In this document: positions 47,891-59,301 of the stretch, piece after piece
Layout of the letters: each line of letters starts with the position of its first letter
Position numbering within the stretch: position 1 is the first letter of the stretch
Assembly (NCBI RefSeq): GCF_009389715.1
Contig: NC_052397.1
Location: 11,791,595 to 11,855,594, forward strand
Direction: 5' to 3'
Source: Phoenix dactylifera
Lineage: Eukaryota > Streptophyta > Magnoliopsida > Arecales > Arecaceae
DNA length: 64,000 nt
Made by a program: the position numbers and the translations under genes
The notes under the pieces: model-generated
The model's database searches: none
What the model saw: only the letters and a program-made list of their open reading frames with translations
Told to the model about the DNA's origin: nothing

Positions 47891-47914
47891 TGGCCTTACT
47901 TCCAACCAAATGAT

Positions 47915-48250
47915 TTTAAGTTCGAAACGCACGGACATCGATTAAATTGTGGAGACCGGATGCTTCCTGTTCGGACACGGAGTATGAAAGGACGTATCGC
48001 TCTACTGGTTGTCTCGATGGTGCCAGGTGGGACGTACTCACACATGGTATTCGTGCCGGAGCCCAGAAGGATAATCGAGCCGGATCCACAGGTGGGGAGA
48101 GTATGAGTAAAATTGGCCGGGGTGCCCAACACACGGTCATTTCTACCCGCATCAAATATTCTTCTGGCAGGATGGGGTCCAGTAGGAGCTGCTATATGGG
48201 GGTGGGCTTGTGCCCTCCTCCTCCCTTTTTTTAAGTGAAAAAAAAAACCC
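47915..48250 (+). mobile_element. SINE copy, 5'-truncated or diverged
   Basis: Matches the SINE at 8797-9181 from box B onward. Shared blocks are GGTGCCAGGTG-GACGTACTC, GAGCC-GAGCCCAGA-GGATA, ATGAGTAAAA and GGGGTGCCCAAC, ending in GGGGGTGGGCTTG and an A-rich tail (48238-48248). A box B-like AAGTTCGAAAC is at 47919-47929, but box A was not found. No target duplication was recognised. Confidence 0.65.
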
Positions 48251-48478
48251 CTATACACGTGCCAGTGGTTTCACTCAAATCCAAGAAGGCTCTGATAATA
48301 TCCAATATCTACAGATTTTTCCAACCACCTAATTTTATCCTGACCCCAAATCTGTTCAAGATTCCAAGTCACCTTCCGCCCCCGTCACCTCCAACCTTGT
48401 AGGACTCTTCCAAAACTTGGTTTCCAAGCCCCGAAAAACCTAGGGCCCCACGATAGCCTCCACTCCTCTCCGTCCGAT

Positions 48479-48748
48479 CTAAATCCGACGCGTCGCGTCA
48501 CGATCCCCCACCGACACCATCCGATCGAACGGCCGCCACCGAATCATCCGCGGTCTTCCATATTCTCGGCCCCGTCGATTCGAGCCGCCGAACACGGAGC
48601 GGAACTGGGATTCCCAATCCCGCTCCAACGACTCCAAAGTGAAAGCGTAAGACTTATCCCCACCAGCCAAATATTGAGCTCCATCCCAAAGCGGAATATC
48701 TCTTCCATTGGGTTCACGGATGTTCTGCACGTGTCCATCAAGATTCAC
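48479..48748 (-). CDS. GC-rich ORF of unknown function upstream of WNK
   Basis: A 89-codon frame on the minus strand, starting MNLDGHVQNIREPNGRD and rich in Arg, Asp and Trp. It is divergent to the WNK gene and overlaps its distal promoter. No family was recognised. It could be a small gene sharing a bidirectional promoter, a captured fragment, or a chance frame in GC-rich promoter DNA. The last is quite possible because GC-rich sequence has few stops. Confidence 0.2.
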   Translation of the reverse strand: MNLDGHVQNIREPNGRDIPLWDGAQYLAGGDKSYAFTLESLERDWESQFRSVFGGSNRRGREYGRPRMIRWRPFDRMVSVGDRDATRRI

Positions 48749-48908
48749 TCTTGTGGTAATATCACATCAAAGCCTTACGTGTACCATCACCCAATGGCAG
48801 TGCGTTGACGGTTCTTCCGCTGATGAGGTGAGCTAACCCGTCATATCGTCTCCTGCTCCTACTCTGATTGGGTCGGCGCACCCCTCCCCAGATCGCCTCC
48901 TATAAATA
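48728..48908 (+). promoter_or_regulatory. WNK promoter: G-box, ACGTG core and TATA
   Basis: CACGTG (48728-48733) and TACGTG (48776-48781) are G-box/ABRE-type cores bound by bZIP or bHLH factors. The TATA box TATAAATA is at 48901-48908, about 600 bp before the start codon, so the leader is long and may hold an intron. Stress or abscisic-acid response is an inference from the motifs only. Confidence 0.5.
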
Positions 48909-49503
48909 TCGCCACCGCTCCCTCCTTTTCCCTGACTCTCTGCGATCTCTCTCTCGTGTCTTCGTTTCGAGGCCTTTCTTCAATCTAAACTCTTCTGGTA
49001 ATCTCGTGATCCGATCTCCTTTAATTTTCTACTATAGATGTTTTTGCCCTTTTCTTTTCCCGTTAATTTCGATCAAGATTCTAGGGTTTTGTTTGCGGAT
49101 TCGGATATCTGGGTCACGGAGTGTCTCTTATTGGAGGCGGCGATCGTTTTCTTATTTATTTTCGCTATTTTTTCTTGTTTTTCAGCACTTTCGTTTGATT
49201 TATAGAGATTGGTGGATCGGCTTCCATGGCTCCGACGACGCAGTACCTGAAAGAAGCTCGAACTTTGTATTCTCTCTTGATCTGTTCGTCCTCCACCTTT
49301 ATTTGATCCGCCCCAGCTCTCGCGATCTAGGGTTTCTGCGAGATCTCCGCCGGATTTCGAGGTATTCTTCGCTCTATCTTGCTTCCCCGATCTCAAGATC
49401 GGCGCTCCAAGCTCGGGTTTTCTGATCTGATGTTCTTTGTTGGGGGAAAAAGCTAGGGTTTTGATTTGATTTCATCTGTCGGAGAATCGGAGCGATAGTG
49501 AGG

Positions 49504-51200
<1,697 letters not shown>

Positions 51201-52690
51201 AGGGAATGCATGCATTGGGGGCCGGCTTCTTCGCTAACAACCTTACTGACTGTTCTGTCCTGACGGGTTCTTTCCTCTCTATTTGCCGGGCGCAGAAAGA
51301 GACGGGCTGTGGTGTTTTTTTTTTTTTCTTTTTTCTTCTTTTGGTGAACGTCTTTGTAGTGCTTTTGGGGATGAATCGTTGCAACAAGTGTTTTGTTTTT
51401 TTATCTCTTTTTTCCATTAATTTGGTTTTATATGCATATACATACGAAATTTAATTGGATGTGGTTGGGCGTGTAAGCATCGTTTATTCTTATTATTACT
51501 ACTATTATTACTATTATTTTAAATTCCTCAGTTCTTTTCTTTTGTTAATTCCATGTTGGAGTCTGGATGCCGTGATGATTTTTTGAGTTTTTTATATTTT
51601 TATTTGCCATCTTCATTGGCTTTATTGTGGGCCCCTGTGGTCTTTTCCAGGATGGCGGTACATAAAAGAGCAAACGTGTCTCACATGTTCCGCAATCAGA
51701 AATTGTTTAATTTTTAGGTATATGGCAGACAGCTGGAGACAGCTGGACCTGCAACGGTTTCGCTGGGGTAGCGGCTTTGGCCATGAAGGAATCCAACTAA
51801 AGTTGTTGGCTGGATATGATTTTAGTCAAATCTCTGGGTGGGCTTATACTAGCAAACAAAATAGTCTCCAATATATTTTGAGGGAGGAGTGAAATAATTT
51901 ATACTCCGGTAAGAGCTAAAGCTATCCCTCTCCTGATTCCACTTACCGTTCCGCCGCGCACACTTTCTAGTAGGAGTGATTTTTCACCATGGGCTACCCA
52001 TGGAAAGGGAGGGGAGACCGGGAGGGCTCCATGGCGCCACGCTCCGAGTCCTCGCCTCCACAAATCCGGGCCCCAGCCACCTTGGCACGTTCCAAATCGG
52101 CATTCAGCCCACTCTTACAGCCGCACCGTGCTCCGATTCATGTTTTTGTGACGATTGGCGAGGATTGCATGGTCAGCCTCCATCTCTTCCCCCGTGGTCG
52201 TGAATGAAATGAGTTCTTCCAACCGTGCAATTCATACGAAGTTTTGCAATTCTTTTCTTAAAAGAGTAAATTATATTTATTAAATTTCCATATATGATCA
52301 GCAATTATCGCAAGATAGATTTAGTGGTATAAATGGAAATTGGTGTTCTATGGAATTCGTGCAAGTACACCTGAGTGATTGAAATGTCTGCTCCTCTCAT
52401 CTCAACCTTCCGGATACTAATATTGACTCTCGATGCTCTCTATTGAACAGAGGGCTGAGACGGGTGGACTAAAAATTTTCATCCACTTCTAAATTTTGTA
52501 TGCTACAATCTATCGAGAATCACTCTAATTTTTATGAATTGCACCAAGGCTTTCATGGCACACCATCAGTATAGAGCTTTTCTTTTATGAATAATTATTA
52601 GAGAGCTTTTCTGTTTCACTCGTTTATAAAATGCTTTCCTCGTCACTTTTTTTTCATGGTAGCAGTAATTGGTTTCTTAATCTAAAGTTC
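51201..52690. other. WNK 3' flank and intergenic
   Basis: The first 250 bp or so are the presumed 3' UTR (a T-run at 51316-51336), without a canonical AATAAA. The rest is AT-rich apart from a GC-richer patch at 51950-52210, whose open frames have no known motif. Confidence 0.4.
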
Positions 52691-52739
52691 CTGACAATCA
52701 CATATGGGGGACATTGATGGTGGCCTCTCTGCTTTCCTT

Positions 52740-52998
52740 TTTTTTATGTTTATTTTTATACCTAAGGGGCCTTAGGCCAAAAGGAAAATTAATCCAGCTA
52801 AAAAATTGCACCGAGTGCATCTGCCGGTAGAATACTGTGCAAGAGAGTTGGAGCATGGTCCTCGATATCCCAGACCAGTTTCCTTTCCAATGCTTGTGTA
52901 GCAACCTGATCAGCCACTTGGTTCCCCTCGCGGAGAAAATATGGGTTGCTTTAAACACAGCCATGGCCCTCCTCCGCTTCAATATGTCTTTCAACAAT
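52740..52998 (-). pseudogene. LINE 3' end (RNase H tail)
   Basis: On the minus strand one frame reads REGNQVADQVATQALERK, matching the REGNxxADxLA motif near the end of the RNase H domain in plant L1-type LINEs. The usual terminal block (WINFPFGLRPLRYK) and an A-rich stretch (about 52747-52735) follow. It is frame-broken, and the Gypsy LTR at 53007 interrupts the 5' side. Confidence 0.65.
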
Positions 52999-53006
52999 GG
53001 GTTGCA

Positions 53007-54162
53007 TGTTAGGGGAAAAACCCTAAGTCATATATCCACAGAGGTGCTCGGCCGAAGAGCGCCGACCGAAAAGCTGCTCGGCCAAGAAGTGCCGACTGGA
53101 AAGCCACTCGGCCGAAGAGCGCCGATCGGAAAGCTGCTCGGCCAAAAGATGCCGACCAGGAAGGCACTCGACTAGAGGGCGTCGACCAGAGCGCGCGCCA
53201 AGAGGTGCCCCACCCAAAGCTGCTCGGTTAGAAAGCGCCGACCAAAGACAGCGCCAAGGCGCTCTGCTAGAAGGTGCTCGCCTAAAGGGCGCCGACCAGG
53301 AGTACTTGAAGCAACCCCGCCACAGGGCGCCCCATTGGGCGACCAGCTCGGCTCGGCACTCTTGCCGAGCCGATGCCTTAACCAAATGTTCAACCTCCGC
53401 CTAAAGTCCAAGGGACTGACAACTCCTACGGCTTGCGACCTGCCACTATCTCCAAGCCATCAAGGCATAAGATCTTCACAGGTATTCGGCACGACCTGCC
53501 ATTAATGCACGAGACTCTCTCAAGTCTCCGATGCACTCAGTCATTTAATGAACACGGCCCAAGACGATCTCCGGATCACTGAACCATCAGAGCGCATGGC
53601 TCTACCTGACCGCCGGTTCATTCGGTAATAAATGCACTTACCATCCACAGACCCCAGGCCCGCTACGGCCGGCGGTTCAACCACTCCAACAGGTCCGATC
53701 GACCGTGACAACTCCCTGGTTCCGGTCTGATTCGGCCTTATTTTCCACCACGCCATTAATGGGCCAAATCGTGCCCAATTATCACATAACAGGACAAACC
53801 TCATGCCACCTCCCAGGTAACCGAATCCTCCTATAAAAGGGAACCTGGGGGAAGAGGAAAGGGGGACCAAAACGGGAGGAAAAACCCGAAGCTCTCTCTG
53901 TCTTCTCCACATACTCTCTTCCCTGCTCTCTCCACATACTTGCCCCCTCTGACTTAGGCATCGGAGGGCCGGCGCCGGGGAGCCCGGCCACCGGCTTTTT
54001 TGCAGGACAGGACAGGACTGGACGCACCACCCCTCTTCGGACTTGCACACCCCCCGCGGCGGAGGACGCAGCCGGCCGGCGCACCGCCGTCCGCCCCCTG
54101 CAGCAGCGGAGCTCCTCCTTCCCTGGCTTCGCGGCGGCCCCCGGGTCCAATTTCCAGCAACA
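53007..54162 (+). repeat. 5' LTR of the Tat-type Gypsy element
   Basis: Begins TGTTAGGGGAAAAACC and ends CCAGCAACA before GTTGGCGCTAGAGG. Contains a TATA box TATAAAAGG (53832-53840) and a GC-rich 30-bp tandem array upstream of it. The partner LTR is outside the window, so boundaries rest on TG...CA and the primer site. Confidence 0.75.
53041..53265. repeat. 30-bp tandem array in the Gypsy U3
   Basis: Units of GCTCGGCCGAAGAGCGCCGA type start at 53047, 53077, 53107, 53137 and 53167, then decay to about 53300. Each carries short inverted words (CTCGGC/GCCGA). The position upstream of the TATA box suggests an LTR enhancer array. Confidence 0.75.
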
Positions 54163-54163
54163 G

Positions 54164-54181
54164 TTGGCGCTAGAGGAAGGG
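54164..54181 (+). other. Gypsy primer-binding site
   Basis: TTGGCGCTAGAGGAAGGG immediately follows the LTR end, as in RIRE2-like elements. The priming tRNA was not determined. Confidence 0.6.
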
Positions 54182-54196
54182 CCCGAGTTCGCTACC

Positions 54197-55837
54197 ATGA
54201 AGCTAAGAAGCAAAGGGGCTTCCAACGCCTCTCGACGTCCTCCACCAAGCCCAGAATGTTCCGTTCGGAACTCATCACCCCCGGTTGAGCCAGCACCTCA
54301 AGTTCGACCAGAACAATTTGATGCCCTGGTGCAGCAAGTGCAGGCGTTGGCTACCGCCGTTCAAAGCTTGCAACCCAGGGGCATCCCAGCAGCACCGCCT
54401 CCCCCGGCTCCAGTTCAACTGGGGCCCCCTACTAGCGGGCTTCCTCTTCGAGGTCAGGACTCTCAAGTCCAGGCCTCCCTCTGGAGAGAGCACCCAGTCA
54501 GAGATCACGGAGGCTGGCCACAGCCTTCAGAAGCCGAGTCGGTTCCAGGGCAACCTGCACCCAGAGGAACCGCTGTAGCGATCCTCCAGAATGATGAACT
54601 CGACAAGAAGGTCGAAAAGCTGGAGCGCCAAATCCAGGCACTCCACGGGAGAAAATCGGGACGTAACGGCGACTTCGAGTTCAATACGAAGTCGCCCTTC
54701 TCCCAGGAGATTGAAGATGAACCGGTTCCCCTCCGGTTCAAAATGCCCCAGGTGGAGCCTTACAACGGCAAGGCTGATCCCTTTGACCACCTGGAGAGTT
54801 ACCAGGTCTTAATGGCCCTACAAGGAGCCTCGGAAGCCATGATGTGCAAGGCTTTCCCGGCGACACTCCGAGGACCAGCCCGGCTTTGGTTTACCGGGCT
54901 GAAGCCGAGTACTGTCTCTTCCTTTGAGCAGCTCGGCAGACAATTTGCTGGCAACTTTGCCGCCAGCCAGCCCCAGCGGCGGACATCTGACTCCCTCCTT
55001 GATATCAAACAAAAGGAGGGAGAATCCTTCAAGGAATACTTGGACCGGTTCACCGCCGCAATATGGAAAGTCCGGGAGCTTGACCAGTCAATCGCCATGT
55101 CGGCGCTGAAGACTGGAGCCCGGTCCTACAGATTCCTCTTCTCGATTGAGAAGAATTTTCCAGCGGACCTTACAGAAATGTTCGCTCGAGCCCGGAAGTA
55201 TGCCAAGGCTGAGGAAGCCGTGGCCGTCAGGCGGGGCGGGACCGAGCAGAACCCCAAGAAGAGGCGCCGTGAGGAACGCAGCCGACCCAGAAGCCCGTCT
55301 CCACGACGAGCTAAGAATCCGCCCCGCCCGAAAAGTCCACCCCGGTTGAGAGGACCGCCGCAGCAGAGGTCACTCCGCCCGAGGTTCCCACTGCAGGCCC
55401 GTGCACCTGAAGGGAGGTATGAAAAGTATACTCCCCTCAATGCTCCTCGGGCTGAAATCCTCATGGAGATTGAGAATCGGGATTGCATCCGGCTCCCCCC
55501 TCCAAAGCCAGACACCAGAATCCGGCGTGATCTCCGGAAGTATTGCCGTTTTCACCGGGATCACGGCCATGATACCGAGGATTGTTATCAGCTCCGAAAT
55601 GAGATCGAAGCACTCATTCGCCGAGGGGTGCTCGATCGGTTTGTGCAAGGCCGGCGCGAAGGGAAGAAGCCAGCCGAAGGAGCAGCACAGCCTGAAGGTT
55701 CTAATGCCAACAGGCCCATCGCCGGCGTCATCAAACTATCCGAGGAAGGACCTCGGCTGGGGAAGCCTCAGGGGAAGGAGCCTCCTCGAAGCGCCCGCGC
55801 ACCTCTGATGCCATCTCCTTCTCAGATGACGATCTAG
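54197..55837 (+). CDS. Gypsy Gag polyprotein
   Basis: 546 residues from the first true ATG (MKLRSKGASNAS), 16 bp after the primer site. The N-terminal 140 residues are proline-rich and low-complexity. The retrotransposon Gag domain spans roughly residues 175-300, with EPYNGKADPFDHLESY, CKAFPATLRGPARLWF and LDIKQKEGESFKEYLDRF. An Arg/Pro/Ser-rich linker follows. Near residue 448, YCRFHRDHGHDTEDCYQL is the Cys/His nucleic-acid-binding segment typical of this lineage. Gag packages element RNA in virus-like particles. Pol lies in the -1 frame and its open frame runs upstream past the gag stop, so a frameshift is probably needed to make Pol. Confidence 0.92.
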   Translation: MKLRSKGASNASRRPPPSPECSVRNSSPPVEPAPQVRPEQFDALVQQVQALATAVQSLQPRGIPAAPPPPAPVQLGPPTSGLPLRGQDSQVQASLWREHPVRDHGGWPQPSEAESVPGQPAPRGTAVAILQNDELDKKVEKLERQIQALHGRKSGRNGDFEFNTKSPFSQEIEDEPVPLRFKMPQVEPYNGKADPFDHLESYQVLMALQGASEAMMCKAFPATLRGPARLWFTGLKPSTVSSFEQLGRQFAGNFAASQPQRRTSDSLLDIKQKEGESFKEYLDRFTAAIWKVRELDQSIAMSALKTGARSYRFLFSIEKNFPADLTEMFARARKYAKAEEAVAVRRGGTEQNPKKRRREERSRPRSPSPRRAKNPPRPKSPPRLRGPPQQRSLRPRFPLQARAPEGRYEKYTPLNAPRAEILMEIENRDCIRLPPPKPDTRIRRDLRKYCRFHRDHGHDTEDCYQLRNEIEALIRRGVLDRFVQGRREGKKPAEGAAQPEGSNANRPIAGVIKLSEEGPRLGKPQGKEPPRSARAPLMPSPSQMTI

Positions 55838-55866
55838 AGGGAGTCGAAACTCCCCATGATGATGCC

Positions 55867-58800
55867 ATGGTCATCTCCATGATCATAAATAAATTTGATG
55901 TAAAACGCATCCTGGTTGATAATGGAAGTTCGGCGAATGTTTTGTATTTTGATGCTTATTGTAAAATGGGGATGACAAAAGAACAGCTACGGAGGATGAA
56001 TGCTCCGCTAGTTGGATTCACTGGGGATTCAGTCCCAGTAGAGGGCGAGATCGACCTTCTGGTCACAGCCGGGCTCGCCCCTCGTGAAAGTACCATGGGT
56101 ATGAGCTTCCTTGTGATACGCCTGCCCTCGGTTTACAACGCCATCCTTGGAAGGCCAGGACTCAACGCCCTCCGAGCAGCGGTCTCGACTCACCACCTGC
56201 TGATGCGATTCCCCACCAGCCAGGGAGTCGGTGAAGTCCGAGGGGACCAAATGGTGGCAAGGCGATGCTACCTAGCGACCCACGAGGCAAGACGACCAGC
56301 CGAGGTGCCCGCCCCAACGACTGACCAGCCCTCAACTGAAGTTATGGAGGCACGGGTCAACCCCCAGAAAGAGCGGGTAGAGCCTGGTGAGTTGTTAATT
56401 CAAGTTCCCTTACGAGAGAACTTTCCCGAGCTAACCGTGCAGATCGGCTCTGGCCTTGGCGAAAACGAGAGGAGTCGCCTCGTCGACTTCCTACGGGACA
56501 ATATGGATGTCTTCGCCTGGTCGCCTGTAGATATGCCGGGGATAGACCCGGAGGTCATGGTCCACCGGCTTCAGGTGAAGCCGACCTGCAAGCCCGTGCG
56601 GCAAAAGAAGCGAGGCGCCGCCCCTGAGCGACAACGAGCAGCAGCCGAGGAGGTCGGCAAGCTCCTTGAAGCCGGTTTCGTCCGGGAGATATCCTACCCG
56701 GAATGGCTCGCCAATGTGGTCCTCGTCAAAAAAGCTAGCGGAAAGTGGCGTATGTGCGTGGACTACACCGACCTGAATAAAGCCTGCCCGAAGGACAGCT
56801 TTCCACTTCCCAGCATTGACCAGCTCGTGGACTCCACCTCGGGTCACGAGCTGCTGGCATTCATGGACGCCTTTTCCGGATATAACCAGATCCGCATGGC
56901 GCCAGAAGACGAGGAAAAGACAGCCTTCATCATCGACGGGAGAACCTACTGCTACAAAGTGATGCCATTCGGTCTAAAAAATGCCGGGGCGACTTATCAA
57001 AGGCTGGTCAGCCGGATCTTCAAAGACCAAATAGGCCGAAACATGGAGGTCTACGTGGATGACATGCTGGTGAAAAGTAAAGCGGTGCAAGACCACATAG
57101 CCGACCTCAATGAAGCATTCTCCACACTCCGAAAGTACCAGATGAAGCTCAACCCAGCTAAATGTGCATTCGGGGTCACCTCCGGCAAATTCCTCGGCTT
57201 CATCATTACACAACGAGGAATCGAGGCCAATCCAGAGAAGATCCGAGCCCTCCAAAGGATGACGCCTCCCAGGACGGTCAAGGAGGTACAGCGGCTCACG
57301 GGCCGAGTGGCAGCCCTCGGGAGGTTTATCTCCCGCTCGGCCGAGCGCTGCCTTCCATTCTTTGCAGCCCTCAAGAAGCCGAAGAACTTTTTGTGGTCGG
57401 ACGAGTGCCAGCAATCTTTTGAAGAGCTCAAGCACCTGTTGGCTTCCCCTCCCCTACTCACGAAGCCTCAACAGGGTGAGCTCCTCTACTTGTATCTAGC
57501 TGTCTCCCCTGTAGCAGTAAGCTCGGTCCTGGTCCGAGAGGAGGGGAAACTTCAGAAACCGGTGTATTACACCAGCCGGGTCTTAAGGGATGCTGAGACC
57601 CGATACTCCAAGCTTGAGAAGACCGCCTATGCTTTGGTCATCTCAGCTCGGAGGCTCCGACCCTACTTCCAAGCTCACACAGTGGCCGTGCTGACTGACC
57701 AGCCGATCAAGCAGATCCTGCAAAGATCGGATCGTGCGGGTCGGATCACTAAATGGGCCATTGAGCTCGGGGAATTCGACATTGAGTACCGGCCCAGACA
57801 GGCGATCAAAGCACAAGCACTCGCAGACTTTATGGCCGAGTGCACTATACCAGATGAGGTCAAGCCTGAACCTGAGCCACCGCTGGAGCAGACCCCGAGT
57901 TTTACATGGGCTCTACATGTCGATGGCTCTTCAAACTCGGGGGGTAGTGGAGCAGGATTTATTCTCACCAGCCCGGAGGGGGTGGTCGCCGAGCAGGCCC
58001 TGCGCCTCGAGTTTCCTGCTTCCAATAATATGGCGGAGTATGAAGCGCTCGTCGCCGGGCTTAAGCTAGCCAAAGAGCTAGGAGTGAAGGACTTGAAGGC
58101 CTTCAGTGATTCCCAGCTCGTCGTCAACCAAATTGTGGGCGACTTCGAAGCTAGAGACCCGACCATGCAGAAGTATCTCCAGAAGGTACGGGATCTCGCC
58201 TCGACCTTGGACTCTTTCCACATCCAACATATTGCCAGGTCGGAGAATCTCAGGGCCGACCAGCTATCAAAGCTGGCGTCCTCTCGCATGAGCGAGCTTC
58301 CCAAAGGGGCAGTCCTGGAATATCTCCAAAAGCCCAGCACGGACGAGACCGAGCAGACCCTCTGCACCGAGCTCGAGCCAAGCTGGATGGATGGACTCAT
58401 CAGCTATCTGCAAGACGAAACTCTCCCTGCTGATGTACGAGAGACTCGCCGAATCAAGCGCCTCGCCCCCCGATACATACTATACGAGGGAAAGCTCTAT
58501 CGAAAATCCTTCACCTCTCCCCTTCTCAGATGCCTTCGCCCAACGGAAGCTAATTATGCCCTGCGCGAAGTCCACGAAGAAATTTGTGGAAACCATCTGG
58601 GAGGACGAGCCTTGGCCCATAAAATTCTGCGCCAAGGGTATTATTGGCCGACACTCCAGAAGGATGCTATGGATTTTGTCAAGAGATGCGACCGGTGCCA
58701 AAGGAACGCCAACGTTCAGCGCCGGCCCTCGGCTCTTTTGACTTCTATCAGCTCCCCTTGGCCTTTTGCCCAGTGGGAAATTGACATCCTCGGGCCATTT

Positions 58801-59301
58801 CCTCTGGCCACCGGGCAAAGGAAGTTCCTGGTCGTCTCCATTGACTACTTCACTAAGTGGGTGGAAGCTGAGCCCCTCGCCCGGATAACCGAACAGAAGA
58901 TGCGGGATTTCGTTTGGAAGTCCATCATTTGCAGATTCGGGCTTCCCCGCATCCTTATCTCTGACAATGGTCGCCAGTTCGACAACATCCATTTCAGAGA
59001 GTTCTGCTCCGAGCTTGGCATTGACCACCGCTTCACCTCGGTCGCGCATCCTCAGACAAACGGAGAAACCGAGGTAACAAATCGTACTATTTTGCAGGGT
59101 CTCAAAACCAGGCTCGACAAATCCAAAGGACAATGGGTCGAAGACCTATACAATGTCCTGTGGGCTTACCGGACTACGTTCCGCGTCCCCACCGGTGAGA
59201 CTCCCTTCAACCTGACATATGGGACGGAGGCCGTCATTCCACTAGAGATTGGGCTCCCCTCTCCAAGAGTCGAGCACCACGATGTGATAAGTGCTGATTA
59301 A
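55867..59301 (+). CDS. Gypsy Pol, truncated by insertion in integrase
   Basis: 1144 codons open from the first ATG; the true translation probably enters by frameshift from gag. The protease motif is ILVDNGSSANVLY (D18). Reverse transcriptase has MCVDYTDLNKACPKDSFPLP, MPFGLKNAGATYQRLV and catalytic YVDD (residues 396-399). A first RNase H follows (about 540-650). A second, plant-specific RNase H of archaeal type (WALHVDGSSNSGGSGAGF, about 680-810) is the Tat hallmark. Integrase has the HHCC finger (HEEICGNHLGG...C-x2-C, about 900-940) and the D,D,E core: D in EIDILGP, D in SDNGRQF and E in NGETEVTNR. The natural reading ends at residue 1139 (59284), where the solo LTR starts; the last residues and stop come from the insert. 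The enzyme parts before the insertion look complete. Confidence 0.93.
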   Translation: MVISMIINKFDVKRILVDNGSSANVLYFDAYCKMGMTKEQLRRMNAPLVGFTGDSVPVEGEIDLLVTAGLAPRESTMGMSFLVIRLPSVYNAILGRPGLNALRAAVSTHHLLMRFPTSQGVGEVRGDQMVARRCYLATHEARRPAEVPAPTTDQPSTEVMEARVNPQKERVEPGELLIQVPLRENFPELTVQIGSGLGENERSRLVDFLRDNMDVFAWSPVDMPGIDPEVMVHRLQVKPTCKPVRQKKRGAAPERQRAAAEEVGKLLEAGFVREISYPEWLANVVLVKKASGKWRMCVDYTDLNKACPKDSFPLPSIDQLVDSTSGHELLAFMDAFSGYNQIRMAPEDEEKTAFIIDGRTYCYKVMPFGLKNAGATYQRLVSRIFKDQIGRNMEVYVDDMLVKSKAVQDHIADLNEAFSTLRKYQMKLNPAKCAFGVTSGKFLGFIITQRGIEANPEKIRALQRMTPPRTVKEVQRLTGRVAALGRFISRSAERCLPFFAALKKPKNFLWSDECQQSFEELKHLLASPPLLTKPQQGELLYLYLAVSPVAVSSVLVREEGKLQKPVYYTSRVLRDAETRYSKLEKTAYALVISARRLRPYFQAHTVAVLTDQPIKQILQRSDRAGRITKWAIELGEFDIEYRPRQAIKAQALADFMAECTIPDEVKPEPEPPLEQTPSFTWALHVDGSSNSGGSGAGFILTSPEGVVAEQALRLEFPASNNMAEYEALVAGLKLAKELGVKDLKAFSDSQLVVNQIVGDFEARDPTMQKYLQKVRDLASTLDSFHIQHIARSENLRADQLSKLASSRMSELPKGAVLEYLQKPSTDETEQTLCTELEPSWMDGLISYLQDETLPADVRETRRIKRLAPRYILYEGKLYRKSFTSPLLRCLRPTEANYALREVHEEICGNHLGGRALAHKILRQGYYWPTLQKDAMDFVKRCDRCQRNANVQRRPSALLTSISSPWPFAQWEIDILGPFPLATGQRKFLVVSIDYFTKWVEAEPLARITEQKMRDFVWKSIICRFGLPRILISDNGRQFDNIHFREFCSELGIDHRFTSVAHPQTNGETEVTNRTILQGLKTRLDKSKGQWVEDLYNVLWAYRTTFRVPTGETPFNLTYGTEAVIPLEIGLPSPRVEHHDVISAD

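Noticed and set aside
48868..49425. 185-codon plus-strand frame upstream of WNK and its minus-strand shadow
   Set aside because: It lies in the T/C-rich 5' leader of the kinase gene just upstream of its TATA box and has no known motif.
49498..49503. Upstream GTG as a start for the WNK kinase
   Set aside because: Nuclear plant genes start at ATG; the ATG at 49504 is six bases downstream and fits the family.
52740..52998. 99-codon minus-strand frame as an independent gene
   Set aside because: The neighbouring frame shows the LINE RNase H motif, so this is a frameshifted LINE tail.
54164..54196. Extension of Gag upstream to a TTG
   Set aside because: The extension overlaps the primer-binding site; the first ATG is at 54197.
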